From Coleofasciculus sp. S288 (lineage in GTDB: Bacteria > Cyanobacteriota > Cyanobacteriia > Cyanobacteriales > Coleofasciculaceae): a DNA stretch of 5,902 nucleotides. A program made the position numbers and the translations under genes. Below, piece by piece: positions 1 through 5,902 of the stretch. The notes below the pieces were generated by a model. It had not been told where the DNA came from. It worked only from the letters and a program-made list of their open reading frames with translations, and searched no databases. The stretch covers positions 1 to 5,902 of the forward strand of contig JAIUYC010000298.1 in NCBI GenBank assembly GCA_020216575.1, given 5' to 3'. Each line of letters starts with the position of its first letter. Within the stretch, counting starts at the first letter, position 1.

Positions 1-136
1 GTCTCTTTCATGAGTAAATCATTAATGTAAAATGCTTGCCATGCATGAATGATATCGTTTTTATTCTTTATTTTCGTTTAAGTCCCACTAGATAACCTTT
101 AATTTCGGCACGAGTTTTGGAACTAATAGCTGTCAT
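1..136 (-). pseudogene. Partial, apparently frameshifted ORF behind the methyltransferase, function unknown
   Basis: An ATG at 136-134 lies 11 bases after the methyltransferase stop and opens a frame reading MTAISSKTRAEIKGYLVG and a few more residues. It stops at TAA (70-68) after 22 codons. The frame one base back is open from 77 to the window edge (25 codons) and reads protein-like sequence including IIHAWQAFYINDLLM. It has no start of its own near its beginning, and is closed upstream by a TAA at 80-78. One missing base in the A-rich stretch around 66-77 would join the two parts. I read this as the 5' end of a broken or misread gene. Its place directly behind a C5-methyltransferase, on the same strand, makes a restriction endonuclease a reasonable guess, but no nuclease motif is visible in so short a piece. 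There is no clear Shine-Dalgarno site. It could also be two chance open stretches. Confidence 0.35.
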
Positions 137-147
137 ACTAATCAAGA

Positions 148-1518
148 CTATAAAATTATCTTTAGCAAAGCTTTAGCTAAATGATATACAACAGGAATTG
201 AAACTGCATTCCCAAATTGATACTTAGCTGTAGTCTCATTATCAGCAATCTGAAACCATTCTGGGAATCCTTGCAGTCTTGCGTAATCTTGTGCAGTTAG
301 TGGCTTGAATTTTTTCTTTCTATAAATCTCTTTAATAAATGTTTGCTTATAGGCTCCTGGCTCTTGACATTGTATTGATTTCGTGGCAACAAAATCTCTT
401 GTCCCAGTTGCCGTTAAAGTTGCAATTACATCCGCATGAGGTAAGAAAATTTTAGAAATACCATTAATTCCTGAAGAAATTTTTGAATTAACAAATTCAT
501 AGCCTATTCCTCCTACAAGACGCAGGATTTTTTTATCAACCAAAATTTCGATTTCTTCAGGTTTTAAGTCTGGAATAAGTTGGTATAATATTTCAAAACT
601 TAGGGGATTACCGTCCTTGAGACCATATATCTTTTTTCTTCTATTTTTCAAGATAGTTTTGCAAATCAACTTTTCTCTGGCATTTGTTTTGATTAAGTCC
701 CAAGAATGAATAGTAGTATGCCCGTCTCTGATATCTGCGAAAATGAAGAAGTCATTTAATTCATCTATTTTTTGAAATCTACCTCTAGAAGCTGGAACTT
801 TACCATTAAATAAAATTTCTGGGGGAAATTTTTTCTTAGTAAAATTACTAGCCTGAATATCGGGCATCACTTCGTAAAGCTTTATCTGCTTACCTAAAGG
901 TTTAGGAAACGTAAAACATTCGTTATTTTCTATGTCGTTCCTGACCCCAACTATAAATACTCTATCTCTATCTTGAGGTACACCAAAATCATAAGAGTTT
1001 AATACCTGAAATTTGACCCCATAACCACAATTTCTCAAACTAGAGAGAATGTAGTCCAAGCTAGGTCTATTTCTAGGTTCTGTTAATCCTTTAACATTTT
1101 CAAATATAAATCCTTTAGGTTGGTTGGTTTTTACTACCCTAACAACATCAATCCATAACTTGCCTCTTGGGTCATCCAATCCTTGTAATTTACCTGCAAT
1201 AGACCAAGGTTGACAAGGAACTCCACCCACCACTACATCTATTTCAAAAGGCAGCTTATGCAGCTTTGTAATATCTCCTAGATATAGCTCTTCTGAATTT
1301 ATATAACTAATAAAATTTTTCTGGTAAACTTTAATTGCTTCTTTGTCAATTTCTGAGTAGCCTAAACATTTACCGCCTAGCTCTTCTAGAGCAATTCTAA
1401 ATCCGCCAATTCCTGCAAATAAGTCTACAAATGTAAATTTAGTCTGGCAAAATACTAGATTAGTTGGCTTAAATAATGGGAATAATGCTATTTGTTCAGC
1501 TTGAGCTACAGATTTCAT
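148..1518 (-). CDS. DNA (cytosine-5-)-methyltransferase, Dcm/type II family
   Basis: This enzyme transfers a methyl group from S-adenosylmethionine to C5 of cytosine in a specific DNA site, either as the modification half of a restriction system or as an orphan. Motifs run in canonical order. Motif I is FVDLFAGIGGF (30-40), which binds the cofactor. Motif IV is GGVPCQPWS (98-106), with catalytic Cys102. Motif VI is FENVKG (139-144), with Glu140. Motif VIII is QDRDRVFIVG (182-191), motif IX is RLQGFP (414-419), and motif X is QFGNAVSIPV (434-443). The region between motifs VIII and IX, about 215 residues, holds target recognition; I cannot predict the site. At 456 residues the protein is complete. 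The start is the first ATG after an in-frame TGA in the upstream hairpin, with only a weak AGGA about 15 bases ahead. A TATACT -10-like hexamer lies at 1570-1575 without a good -35. The gene is AT-rich (20 G+C in the 60 bases at 181-240) beside chlH, suggesting transfer. The family is certain; partner and specificity are not. Confidence 0.96.
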   Translation of the reverse strand: MKSVAQAEQIALFPLFKPTNLVFCQTKFTFVDLFAGIGGFRIALEELGGKCLGYSEIDKEAIKVYQKNFISYINSEELYLGDITKLHKLPFEIDVVVGGVPCQPWSIAGKLQGLDDPRGKLWIDVVRVVKTNQPKGFIFENVKGLTEPRNRPSLDYILSSLRNCGYGVKFQVLNSYDFGVPQDRDRVFIVGVRNDIENNECFTFPKPLGKQIKLYEVMPDIQASNFTKKKFPPEILFNGKVPASRGRFQKIDELNDFFIFADIRDGHTTIHSWDLIKTNAREKLICKTILKNRRKKIYGLKDGNPLSFEILYQLIPDLKPEEIEILVDKKILRLVGGIGYEFVNSKISSGINGISKIFLPHADVIATLTATGTRDFVATKSIQCQEPGAYKQTFIKEIYRKKKFKPLTAQDYARLQGFPEWFQIADNETTAKYQFGNAVSIPVVYHLAKALLKIIL

Positions 1519-1577
1519 TCTTGGTGGGTTAGTCCTAGTCGATTAGCGCTCCTAAATTTTGGATTATCTAGTATATC

Positions 1578-1616
1578 TAATAATAGAGACGTTCAGGCGG
1601 AACGTCTCTACTACTA
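1578..1616 (-). repeat. Long inverted repeat after chlH, possible terminator or dispersed palindromic repeat
   Basis: Eleven bases at 1584-1594 (TAGAGACGTTC) are exactly complementary in reverse to 1600-1610 (GAACGTCTCTA), around a five-base loop at 1595-1599. Read as minus-strand RNA, the stem extends to 17 pairs (1578-1594 with 1600-1616), using two G-U wobbles at 1583/1611 and 1580/1614. On the plus strand those positions are A-C mismatches. The hairpin begins 22 bases after the chlH stop, so it would form at the 3' end of the chlH message. No run of Ts follows, so it is not a textbook intrinsic terminator, but it could slow polymerase or protect the 3' end. From memory, similar GAGACGTT palindromes recur between genes in filamentous cyanobacteria; I cannot check that here. 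Confidence 0.75.
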
Positions 1617-1638
1617 TATCGGGCTTTTAGGCTAAGGG

Positions 1639-4600
1639 CTATTCTATTCCTTCAATCCGGTCTTCAACCTCCTGATACAACTCACGCAATAGCTGCAAAT
1701 TACTCTCACTCGTCTCCCAATACCCGCGCCCATTCACTTCCAGTAATGTCGAGACAACCTTGCGGAAGGAATGAGGATTCAAGTTCATCAACCGCTTCCG
1801 CATTTCTTCATCCTGGATAAACGTGGCATTGGTGTCCTCGTAAACCCAGTTATCGACAGCACCCGCCGTTGCTGACCAACCCATCGTATTCACCAACCGC
1901 TTCGAGAGTTCCCGGACTCCCTCATACCCGTGACTCAGCATTCCCTCGTACCACTTGGGATTGAGTAGCTTTGTCCGGGCATCCAAACGCACGGTTTCCG
2001 AAAGGGTGCGAACTTGGGCGTTTGCTGTTGTGGTATCAGCAATGTAAGCCGCAGGCATCTTGCCATCTTCTCGCAGAGTCGCAACAACCTTGGTGGGGTC
2101 TGAGTCGAAGTAGTGCGATACATCCGTAAGGCTAATCTCGGACGAATCGAGATTTTGGAACGTGGCATCGGCGGTTTTGAGGGCTGTCTCAAAAATCTTG
2201 CGACTCTGTTCCATCGTGCCTGGATTATCAGACGTGAAGGCAAACGACTTCCGCGCCAGGTACATATCCTGCAACTCAGACTCGCTTTCCCAAGTGCTGT
2301 TTTCTACTGCCAGGTTAACGTTGGAGGAGTAGGAACCGGAAGCATTGGAGAAGACGCGAGTAGCAGCTTGCCGCAGATTAATCCCCATTTCCTCTGCCTG
2401 CTGCATGGCGTGTTTGCGGATAAAGTTCATTTCCACAGGTTCATCCGCCTCTGCTGCCATCTTCACCGCTTGGTCGAGGAGGTTCATTTGGTTAATGAAC
2501 AAGTCGCGGAAGACGCCAGAACAGTTAATTACCACGTCAATCCGAGGACGCCCCAATTCTTCCAAAGGAATTAGTTGCAGCTTGTTGACTCGTCCCAAGG
2601 CATCGGGTACGGGTTTGACGCCAACCATCCACATGATTTGTGCCAAGGACTCCCCATAAGTCTTGATGTTATCCGTACCCCAGAGGACACAGGCAATGGT
2701 TTCAGGATATTTTCCGCCATTTTCATAGCGTTGACGCTCAAGCAGTCGGTCTACAACGATTTTCGCGGATTTAACAGCCGCTGTTGTCGGAATTGATTGG
2801 GGGTCGAGGGCGTGGATATTCTTACCTGTGGGCAATACATCGGGGTTGCGGATGGGGTCGCCACCGGGTCCAGGGAGGACGTATTCCCCTTCTAGGGCTT
2901 TGAGCATTGCCCCAAGTTCGTTATCTGCAACAATTTGCTGGAGACAGAACTCTAGGTACTCAAACAGGGGCTTCAGTGCTTGAGCATCTACCTTGGTGTA
3001 ACCTAAGTCGTGTAGGGCTTCAATCCAAGGCTCTTTTTTGCCCATGTTGAAGAAGTTGAGCTTGGAGACTTTGGAGACGCGACCATCGGCGTCAGTTTGG
3101 GCTTTTACCAAGGCTGCAACCGCTTCGCGAGTTGCCAGAGTGATGTCTTGCAGCAACTGGACATCAGCTAAAACACCTTTGTCATTGTTGCTGTAAATTT
3201 CCTCAATATCACGCCCGATACTGTTGGCGATAATTCGAGGTAAACTTTGAATCTCCTCTTCAGGACGGTCAAGTCCAGCGATATTGACTAAAGTTGCGAT
3301 CGCTTCTTCTGCACTCGGCGGTTTCCCAATCACATGCAACCCACATGGCAGCAACCGCGCTTCAATCTCCATCAGCTTTTTATACACCAAGCCGACCAGA
3401 GTATCCCGTTCCTCCGCCGTCAGTTCGCTAGCATCCTTCTCTGGTAAAGCAATATCCTTATCCAGATTCACCAAGCGGCACTTGTCCATGATGGTGTTCA
3501 CAATCGGGATACCGCGCCCAGTATCTTTCAGGGTTTGGTAAGAACCGATTAATTCACTCAGTTCCTTTAACCCCTTATACAACCCTGCGTTTTCAGCCGG
3601 TGGCGTCAGGTAGGAAATTGTTGCCGCATAGCTACGGCGCTTGGCAATCGTCGCCTCACTGGGATTATTTGCCGCGTAGTAGTAGAGATTGGGGATGGAA
3701 CCAATCAAGTTGTCTGGGTAACACTCTCCTGACATCCCCATCTGCTTACCGGGCATAAATTCTAAGGAACCATGAGTGCCGAAGTGCATCACGGCGTCCG
3801 CTTTCCAGATTTGCTCCAGATAGGTGTAATAAGCCGCAAAACCATGATGAGGGCTAGCAGAACGGGAGAACAACAGCCGCATTGGGTCGCCTTCATAACC
3901 AAACGTGGGTTGAACCCCGATGAAGACGTTGCCGAATTGCTTGCCGTAAACCAAAAGATTTTGTCCGTCGCTGTTGAGATGTCCTGGAGGTGGACCCCAG
4001 TTTTCCTCTAGACGGGTGGAGTAAGGGGTGAGTTCTTCATACTCCGGCACTGACATCTTGTAAGCAATATTCAGTTCCGGACTACTGTACTGTGCTTGGG
4101 CGTCGTGGATTACTTCTTGCATCAGCGCCTCCGCTGACTCTGGCAAGCCCTGCACGTCGTACCCATTATGCTTCAGGGCTTCCATTACTTTATAAATGGA
4201 ACCGAAGACATCGAGGTATGCAGCCGTACCGACATTACCCTTATCCGGTGGGAAGCTGAAGACGGTAATGGCAACTTTTTTGTTGAGTTTGGGCTTACGG
4301 CGTAGATTAGCCCATTTCAGAGCACGTTGAGCAACGGCTTCGATCCGGTCTTGGAGTGCGATCGCTTTTCCTGTTGTTCCATCCCGTCCTGATAAAATAA
4401 TTGGCTCGATCGCACCATCAAGTTCGGGAATGGCAATTTGTAACGCCACTTGAATCGGATGCAATCCTAAATCGCTTTTCTCCCACTCCTCTGTGGTTTG
4501 GAATACTAAGGGCAGTGCCACCATGTAGGGGCGGTTCAACCGTTTTAATGATTCAATCGCTTTAGGATGGTCTTGCCGTGCTGGGCCACCCACCAGAGCA

Positions 4601-5640
4601 AAACCCGTCAGCGACACAACGGCATCTACCAAAGCAGTTGGTGTCTTAGCCGTTGGAAGGACGCTATCGCGTCCCGCTTCGCTAACATAGAAATAAGCAT
4701 CCACTGGCTTCGAGAAATCTAATCCACCCGCAAACACAGGAATGACACGAGCACCCATTGCCTCAAATTCCTGCACAATTGCCACATAGTGAGCATCATC
4801 ACCTGTAACGAGGTGAGTGCGTTGCAGTACCAAGCCAATCGAGGGTGCTAAGGGGTCTTTTAAGTCAGAGGAGATATCCTTACGGCTGCTGTACCAGTTC
4901 AGGTATTCCTTGACATCTTCAAACATCGAAGGTGCTAGAGGATGCCAGATTCCCATGTCTGGGTAAACCACTGGGTCTTTAAAACTCAGATGACGCCCTT
5001 TCATGGCATACTTATCAGCCAGCATCAGCAGGAAGTTCTCCAGATTATCGGAGGAACCCCCCAGCCAATACTGGAAGCTAAGCATGAAGTTCCGGGCATC
5101 CTGAGCTTTGTCCATCGGTAGGTACTTCAGGACTTTGGGCAGGGTTTGCAATAGCTTCAGCATCCCGTCTTGGAAGGAGGAACCGGATTTCTCCTTCCGC
5201 TTCCGCATGAATTGCGCGATCGCACTCTTGGATTGACCCAATTGCGCCATCGAGAAGCTACCCAATTTGTTCAGGCGCATTACCTGAGGCATAGAGGGGA
5301 AAACTATCGCAGCGTCTAAGCGATCGCGATGCGGTTCCACTGCCGCCACGACCTTCTCTGCTAGGTCTTCAATAAAGACGAGCGAAGCGATAAAGATATT
5401 GGATCGGGCAACATCCTGCTTAAAATCCTCGTAGTTCTCAGGGTCGCGGAGTTCCTCGATCAAGTAGCCACTGATTTCAATGGCTAAATCGGGTTGATTT
5501 TTATTAATCGAGTGTACAGCCGCTGATAATGCACTCTGATACTGTGGCTCTAGCACGACATAGACCACCTTAAGCAACTGGCGACCCTTGAGGTTGTCCG
5601 GTGTAATGTGTCGGATGGTGGACTTGACGTGGGTGAACAT
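1639..5640 (-). CDS. chlH: Magnesium chelatase large subunit ChlH (protoporphyrin-binding)
   Basis: ChlH binds protoporphyrin IX and, with the ATPase subunits ChlI and ChlD, inserts Mg2+ in the first committed step of chlorophyll synthesis; Gun4 stimulates it in oxygenic phototrophs. It is a soluble protein with no signal peptide or membrane helix. Residues about 20-180 match the ChlH N-terminal domain (DUF3479), and about 185-1310 the CobN/Mg-chelatase domain. The most conserved block is [18 protein letters not shown] (618-635), followed by [26 protein letters not shown] (in two conserved parts, 638-648 and 649-663). Glu627 and Glu662 fall in stretches considered important for chelation. Other family blocks are [19 protein letters not shown] (921-939), [16 protein letters not shown] (1037-1052) and [19 protein letters not shown] (1097-1115). 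The 1333-residue length fits cyanobacterial ChlH (about 1330) better than the shorter BchH. An AAGGAG site nine bases upstream supports the start. No frameshift is seen. The gene seems monocistronic: none of its partners lie nearby, and a hairpin follows its stop. Confidence 0.98.
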   Translation of the reverse strand: MFTHVKSTIRHITPDNLKGRQLLKVVYVVLEPQYQSALSAAVHSINKNQPDLAIEISGYLIEELRDPENYEDFKQDVARSNIFIASLVFIEDLAEKVVAAVEPHRDRLDAAIVFPSMPQVMRLNKLGSFSMAQLGQSKSAIAQFMRKRKEKSGSSFQDGMLKLLQTLPKVLKYLPMDKAQDARNFMLSFQYWLGGSSDNLENFLLMLADKYAMKGRHLSFKDPVVYPDMGIWHPLAPSMFEDVKEYLNWYSSRKDISSDLKDPLAPSIGLVLQRTHLVTGDDAHYVAIVQEFEAMGARVIPVFAGGLDFSKPVDAYFYVSEAGRDSVLPTAKTPTALVDAVVSLTGFALVGGPARQDHPKAIESLKRLNRPYMVALPLVFQTTEEWEKSDLGLHPIQVALQIAIPELDGAIEPIILSGRDGTTGKAIALQDRIEAVAQRALKWANLRRKPKLNKKVAITVFSFPPDKGNVGTAAYLDVFGSIYKVMEALKHNGYDVQGLPESAEALMQEVIHDAQAQYSSPELNIAYKMSVPEYEELTPYSTRLEENWGPPPGHLNSDGQNLLVYGKQFGNVFIGVQPTFGYEGDPMRLLFSRSASPHHGFAAYYTYLEQIWKADAVMHFGTHGSLEFMPGKQMGMSGECYPDNLIGSIPNLYYYAANNPSEATIAKRRSYAATISYLTPPAENAGLYKGLKELSELIGSYQTLKDTGRGIPIVNTIMDKCRLVNLDKDIALPEKDASELTAEERDTLVGLVYKKLMEIEARLLPCGLHVIGKPPSAEEAIATLVNIAGLDRPEEEIQSLPRIIANSIGRDIEEIYSNNDKGVLADVQLLQDITLATREAVAALVKAQTDADGRVSKVSKLNFFNMGKKEPWIEALHDLGYTKVDAQALKPLFEYLEFCLQQIVADNELGAMLKALEGEYVLPGPGGDPIRNPDVLPTGKNIHALDPQSIPTTAAVKSAKIVVDRLLERQRYENGGKYPETIACVLWGTDNIKTYGESLAQIMWMVGVKPVPDALGRVNKLQLIPLEELGRPRIDVVINCSGVFRDLFINQMNLLDQAVKMAAEADEPVEMNFIRKHAMQQAEEMGINLRQAATRVFSNASGSYSSNVNLAVENSTWESESELQDMYLARKSFAFTSDNPGTMEQSRKIFETALKTADATFQNLDSSEISLTDVSHYFDSDPTKVVATLREDGKMPAAYIADTTTANAQVRTLSETVRLDARTKLLNPKWYEGMLSHGYEGVRELSKRLVNTMGWSATAGAVDNWVYEDTNATFIQDEEMRKRLMNLNPHSFRKVVSTLLEVNGRGYWETSESNLQLLRELYQEVEDRIEGIE
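3296..3303. repeat. HIP1 octamer GCGATCGC
   Basis: This is a perfect copy of the highly iterated palindrome of cyanobacteria. Here it encodes Ala780-Ile781-Ala782 of ChlH. Four copies in about 4 kb of chlH is far above chance for an octamer, and supports the cyanobacterial assignment. Confidence 0.9.
4358..4365. repeat. HIP1 octamer GCGATCGC
   Basis: A perfect copy, encoding Ala426-Ile427-Ala428 of ChlH in the same reading phase as the copy at 3296. Confidence 0.9.
5216..5223. repeat. HIP1 octamer GCGATCGC
   Basis: A perfect copy, encoding Ala140-Ile141-Ala142 of ChlH, the third to be read as Ala-Ile-Ala. Confidence 0.9.
5320..5327. repeat. HIP1 octamer GCGATCGC
   Basis: A perfect copy read in a different phase from the others, as Arg105-Asp106-Arg107 of ChlH. 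The octamer is therefore kept independently of the amino acids it encodes. Confidence 0.9.
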
Positions 5641-5649
5641 GCGGTAAGG

Positions 5650-5655
5650 CTCCTT
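5650..5655 (-). promoter_or_regulatory. Shine-Dalgarno site of chlH
   Basis: On the minus strand this reads AAGGAG, nine bases before the chlH ATG at 5640-5638, and it fixes the start codon. It sits inside the near-palindrome TAAGGAGCCTTA (5645-5656). That could form only a four-pair stem with a four-base loop, too weak on its own to argue for translational control. Confidence 0.8.
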
Positions 5656-5845
5656 ATGATGCGCGTTCTCTTCTCATCGTTGAGTGTCGAGGAGGAATTT
5701 ATAAGTTTTAGGTGATGAAACCAGAATTCCAAATAGTGTAAATATATAAGAATCCAATTCACTCCTTCATCACTTATCACTCATTAATTAGCAGTTTCAC
5801 TCCTCGTAACTCAGTTAGTGTTTCGGCAACATAAGTTTTTCTATC
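5656..5845 (-). promoter_or_regulatory. Upstream leader and probable promoter region of chlH
   Basis: This noncoding stretch should hold the chlH promoter, because a terminator-like hairpin lies just upstream and no other gene fits in it. The best -10-like element is TATAAA within TTATAAATT (5696-5704), but the hexamer 17 bases upstream (TTCTGG) is a poor -35. A TTTACA -35-like hexamer (5737-5742) has no good -10 at the right distance. The part at 5758-5804 is repetitive: TCACT occurs on the plus strand at 5759, 5770, 5777 and 5797, and TTCACTCCT occurs twice (5758-5766 and 5796-5804). No transcription start or known operator can be named. Confidence 0.4.
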
Positions 5846-5871
5846 AAAAAACGCTTACCTAATGAGCGTTT
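5846..5871 (-). terminator. Putative intrinsic terminator of a gene beyond the right edge
   Basis: On the minus strand, AAACGCT (5871-5865) pairs with AGCGTTT (5855-5849) around a nine-base loop. The right arm runs into a tract of six Ts (5851-5846), three of which lie beyond the stem. A short hairpin followed by Ts on this strand fits the end of a gene transcribed toward chlH from outside the window. The stem has only seven pairs, three of them G-C, so termination may be inefficient. If transcription reads through or starts upstream, it could act as an attenuator in the chlH leader. Confidence 0.42.
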
Positions 5872-5902
5872 GAGCCTCTATCTGACACAATTCGATAGGA
5901 TT

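Noticed and set aside
148..1518. Assignment of the methyltransferase to the CGATCG-specific orphan enzymes of cyanobacteria
   Set aside because: HIP1 contains CGATCG and such enzymes exist, but nothing I can read in the recognition region supports this specificity over any other.
1621..1640. Possible second hairpin at the chlH stop (TTAGGCTAA and the two GGGCT copies)
   Set aside because: The arms are four bases with a one-base centre, and the GGGCT copies are direct rather than inverted, so no stable stem forms.
1935..2796. Several open frames of 70-150 codons on both strands within 1935-2796
   Set aside because: All lie inside chlH in other frames and read as low-complexity, arginine- or serine-rich sequence with no recognisable domain. 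ChlH conservation explains this DNA fully.
3284..4011. Two plus-strand open frames of 85 and 79 codons
   Set aside because: They are antisense to the most conserved part of chlH, have no ribosome-binding site or family resemblance, and are shadows of its codon bias.
5674..5757. A 27-codon TTG-started leader ORF preceded by AAGGAG (5762-5767)
   Set aside because: The spacing is only four bases, the start is a rare TTG, and the AAGGAG lies inside a repetitive stretch. Chance is the simpler explanation, though conservation in relatives would reopen it.
5550..5780. A 76-codon minus-strand frame overlapping the chlH start
   Set aside because: It would start at GTG with no Shine-Dalgarno site, and its C-terminal part is just the chlH start region read in another frame.

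Overview
The window looks cyanobacterial. Its main gene is a full-length, ChlH-type magnesium chelatase large subunit, the enzyme that commits protoporphyrin IX to chlorophyll. That gene also contains four copies of the octamer GCGATCGC (HIP1), which is strongly over-represented in many cyanobacterial genomes. The genus cannot be read from the sequence alone.

Layout, left to right. Both clear genes are on the minus strand, so transcription runs from high to low coordinates. Bases 1-136 hold the start of an AT-rich reading frame that breaks after 22 codons and seems to continue, one base out of phase, to the window edge. Bases 148-1518 encode a 456-residue C5-cytosine DNA methyltransferase with all its main motifs present and a long, unassigned target-recognition region. 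Bases 1519-1638 are intergenic and contain a striking perfect inverted repeat just after the chlH stop. Bases 1639-5640 encode ChlH (1333 residues). Bases 5641-5902 are the chlH upstream region, with a good Shine-Dalgarno site, a repeat-like stretch and a terminator-like hairpin for a gene lying beyond the right edge.

The two genes do not look functionally linked. ChlH is a core photosynthesis gene of moderate G+C. The methyltransferase and the broken frame behind it are visibly AT-rich and lack HIP1. This fits a restriction-modification or orphan-methyltransferase island inserted downstream of a housekeeping gene, with the hairpin at the junction. No ChlI, ChlD, Gun4, tRNA, rRNA, CRISPR array, transposase or integrase is visible. 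I found no clear evidence of an undescribed system. The most useful leads are the broken frame next to the methyltransferase and the strand-biased hairpin.
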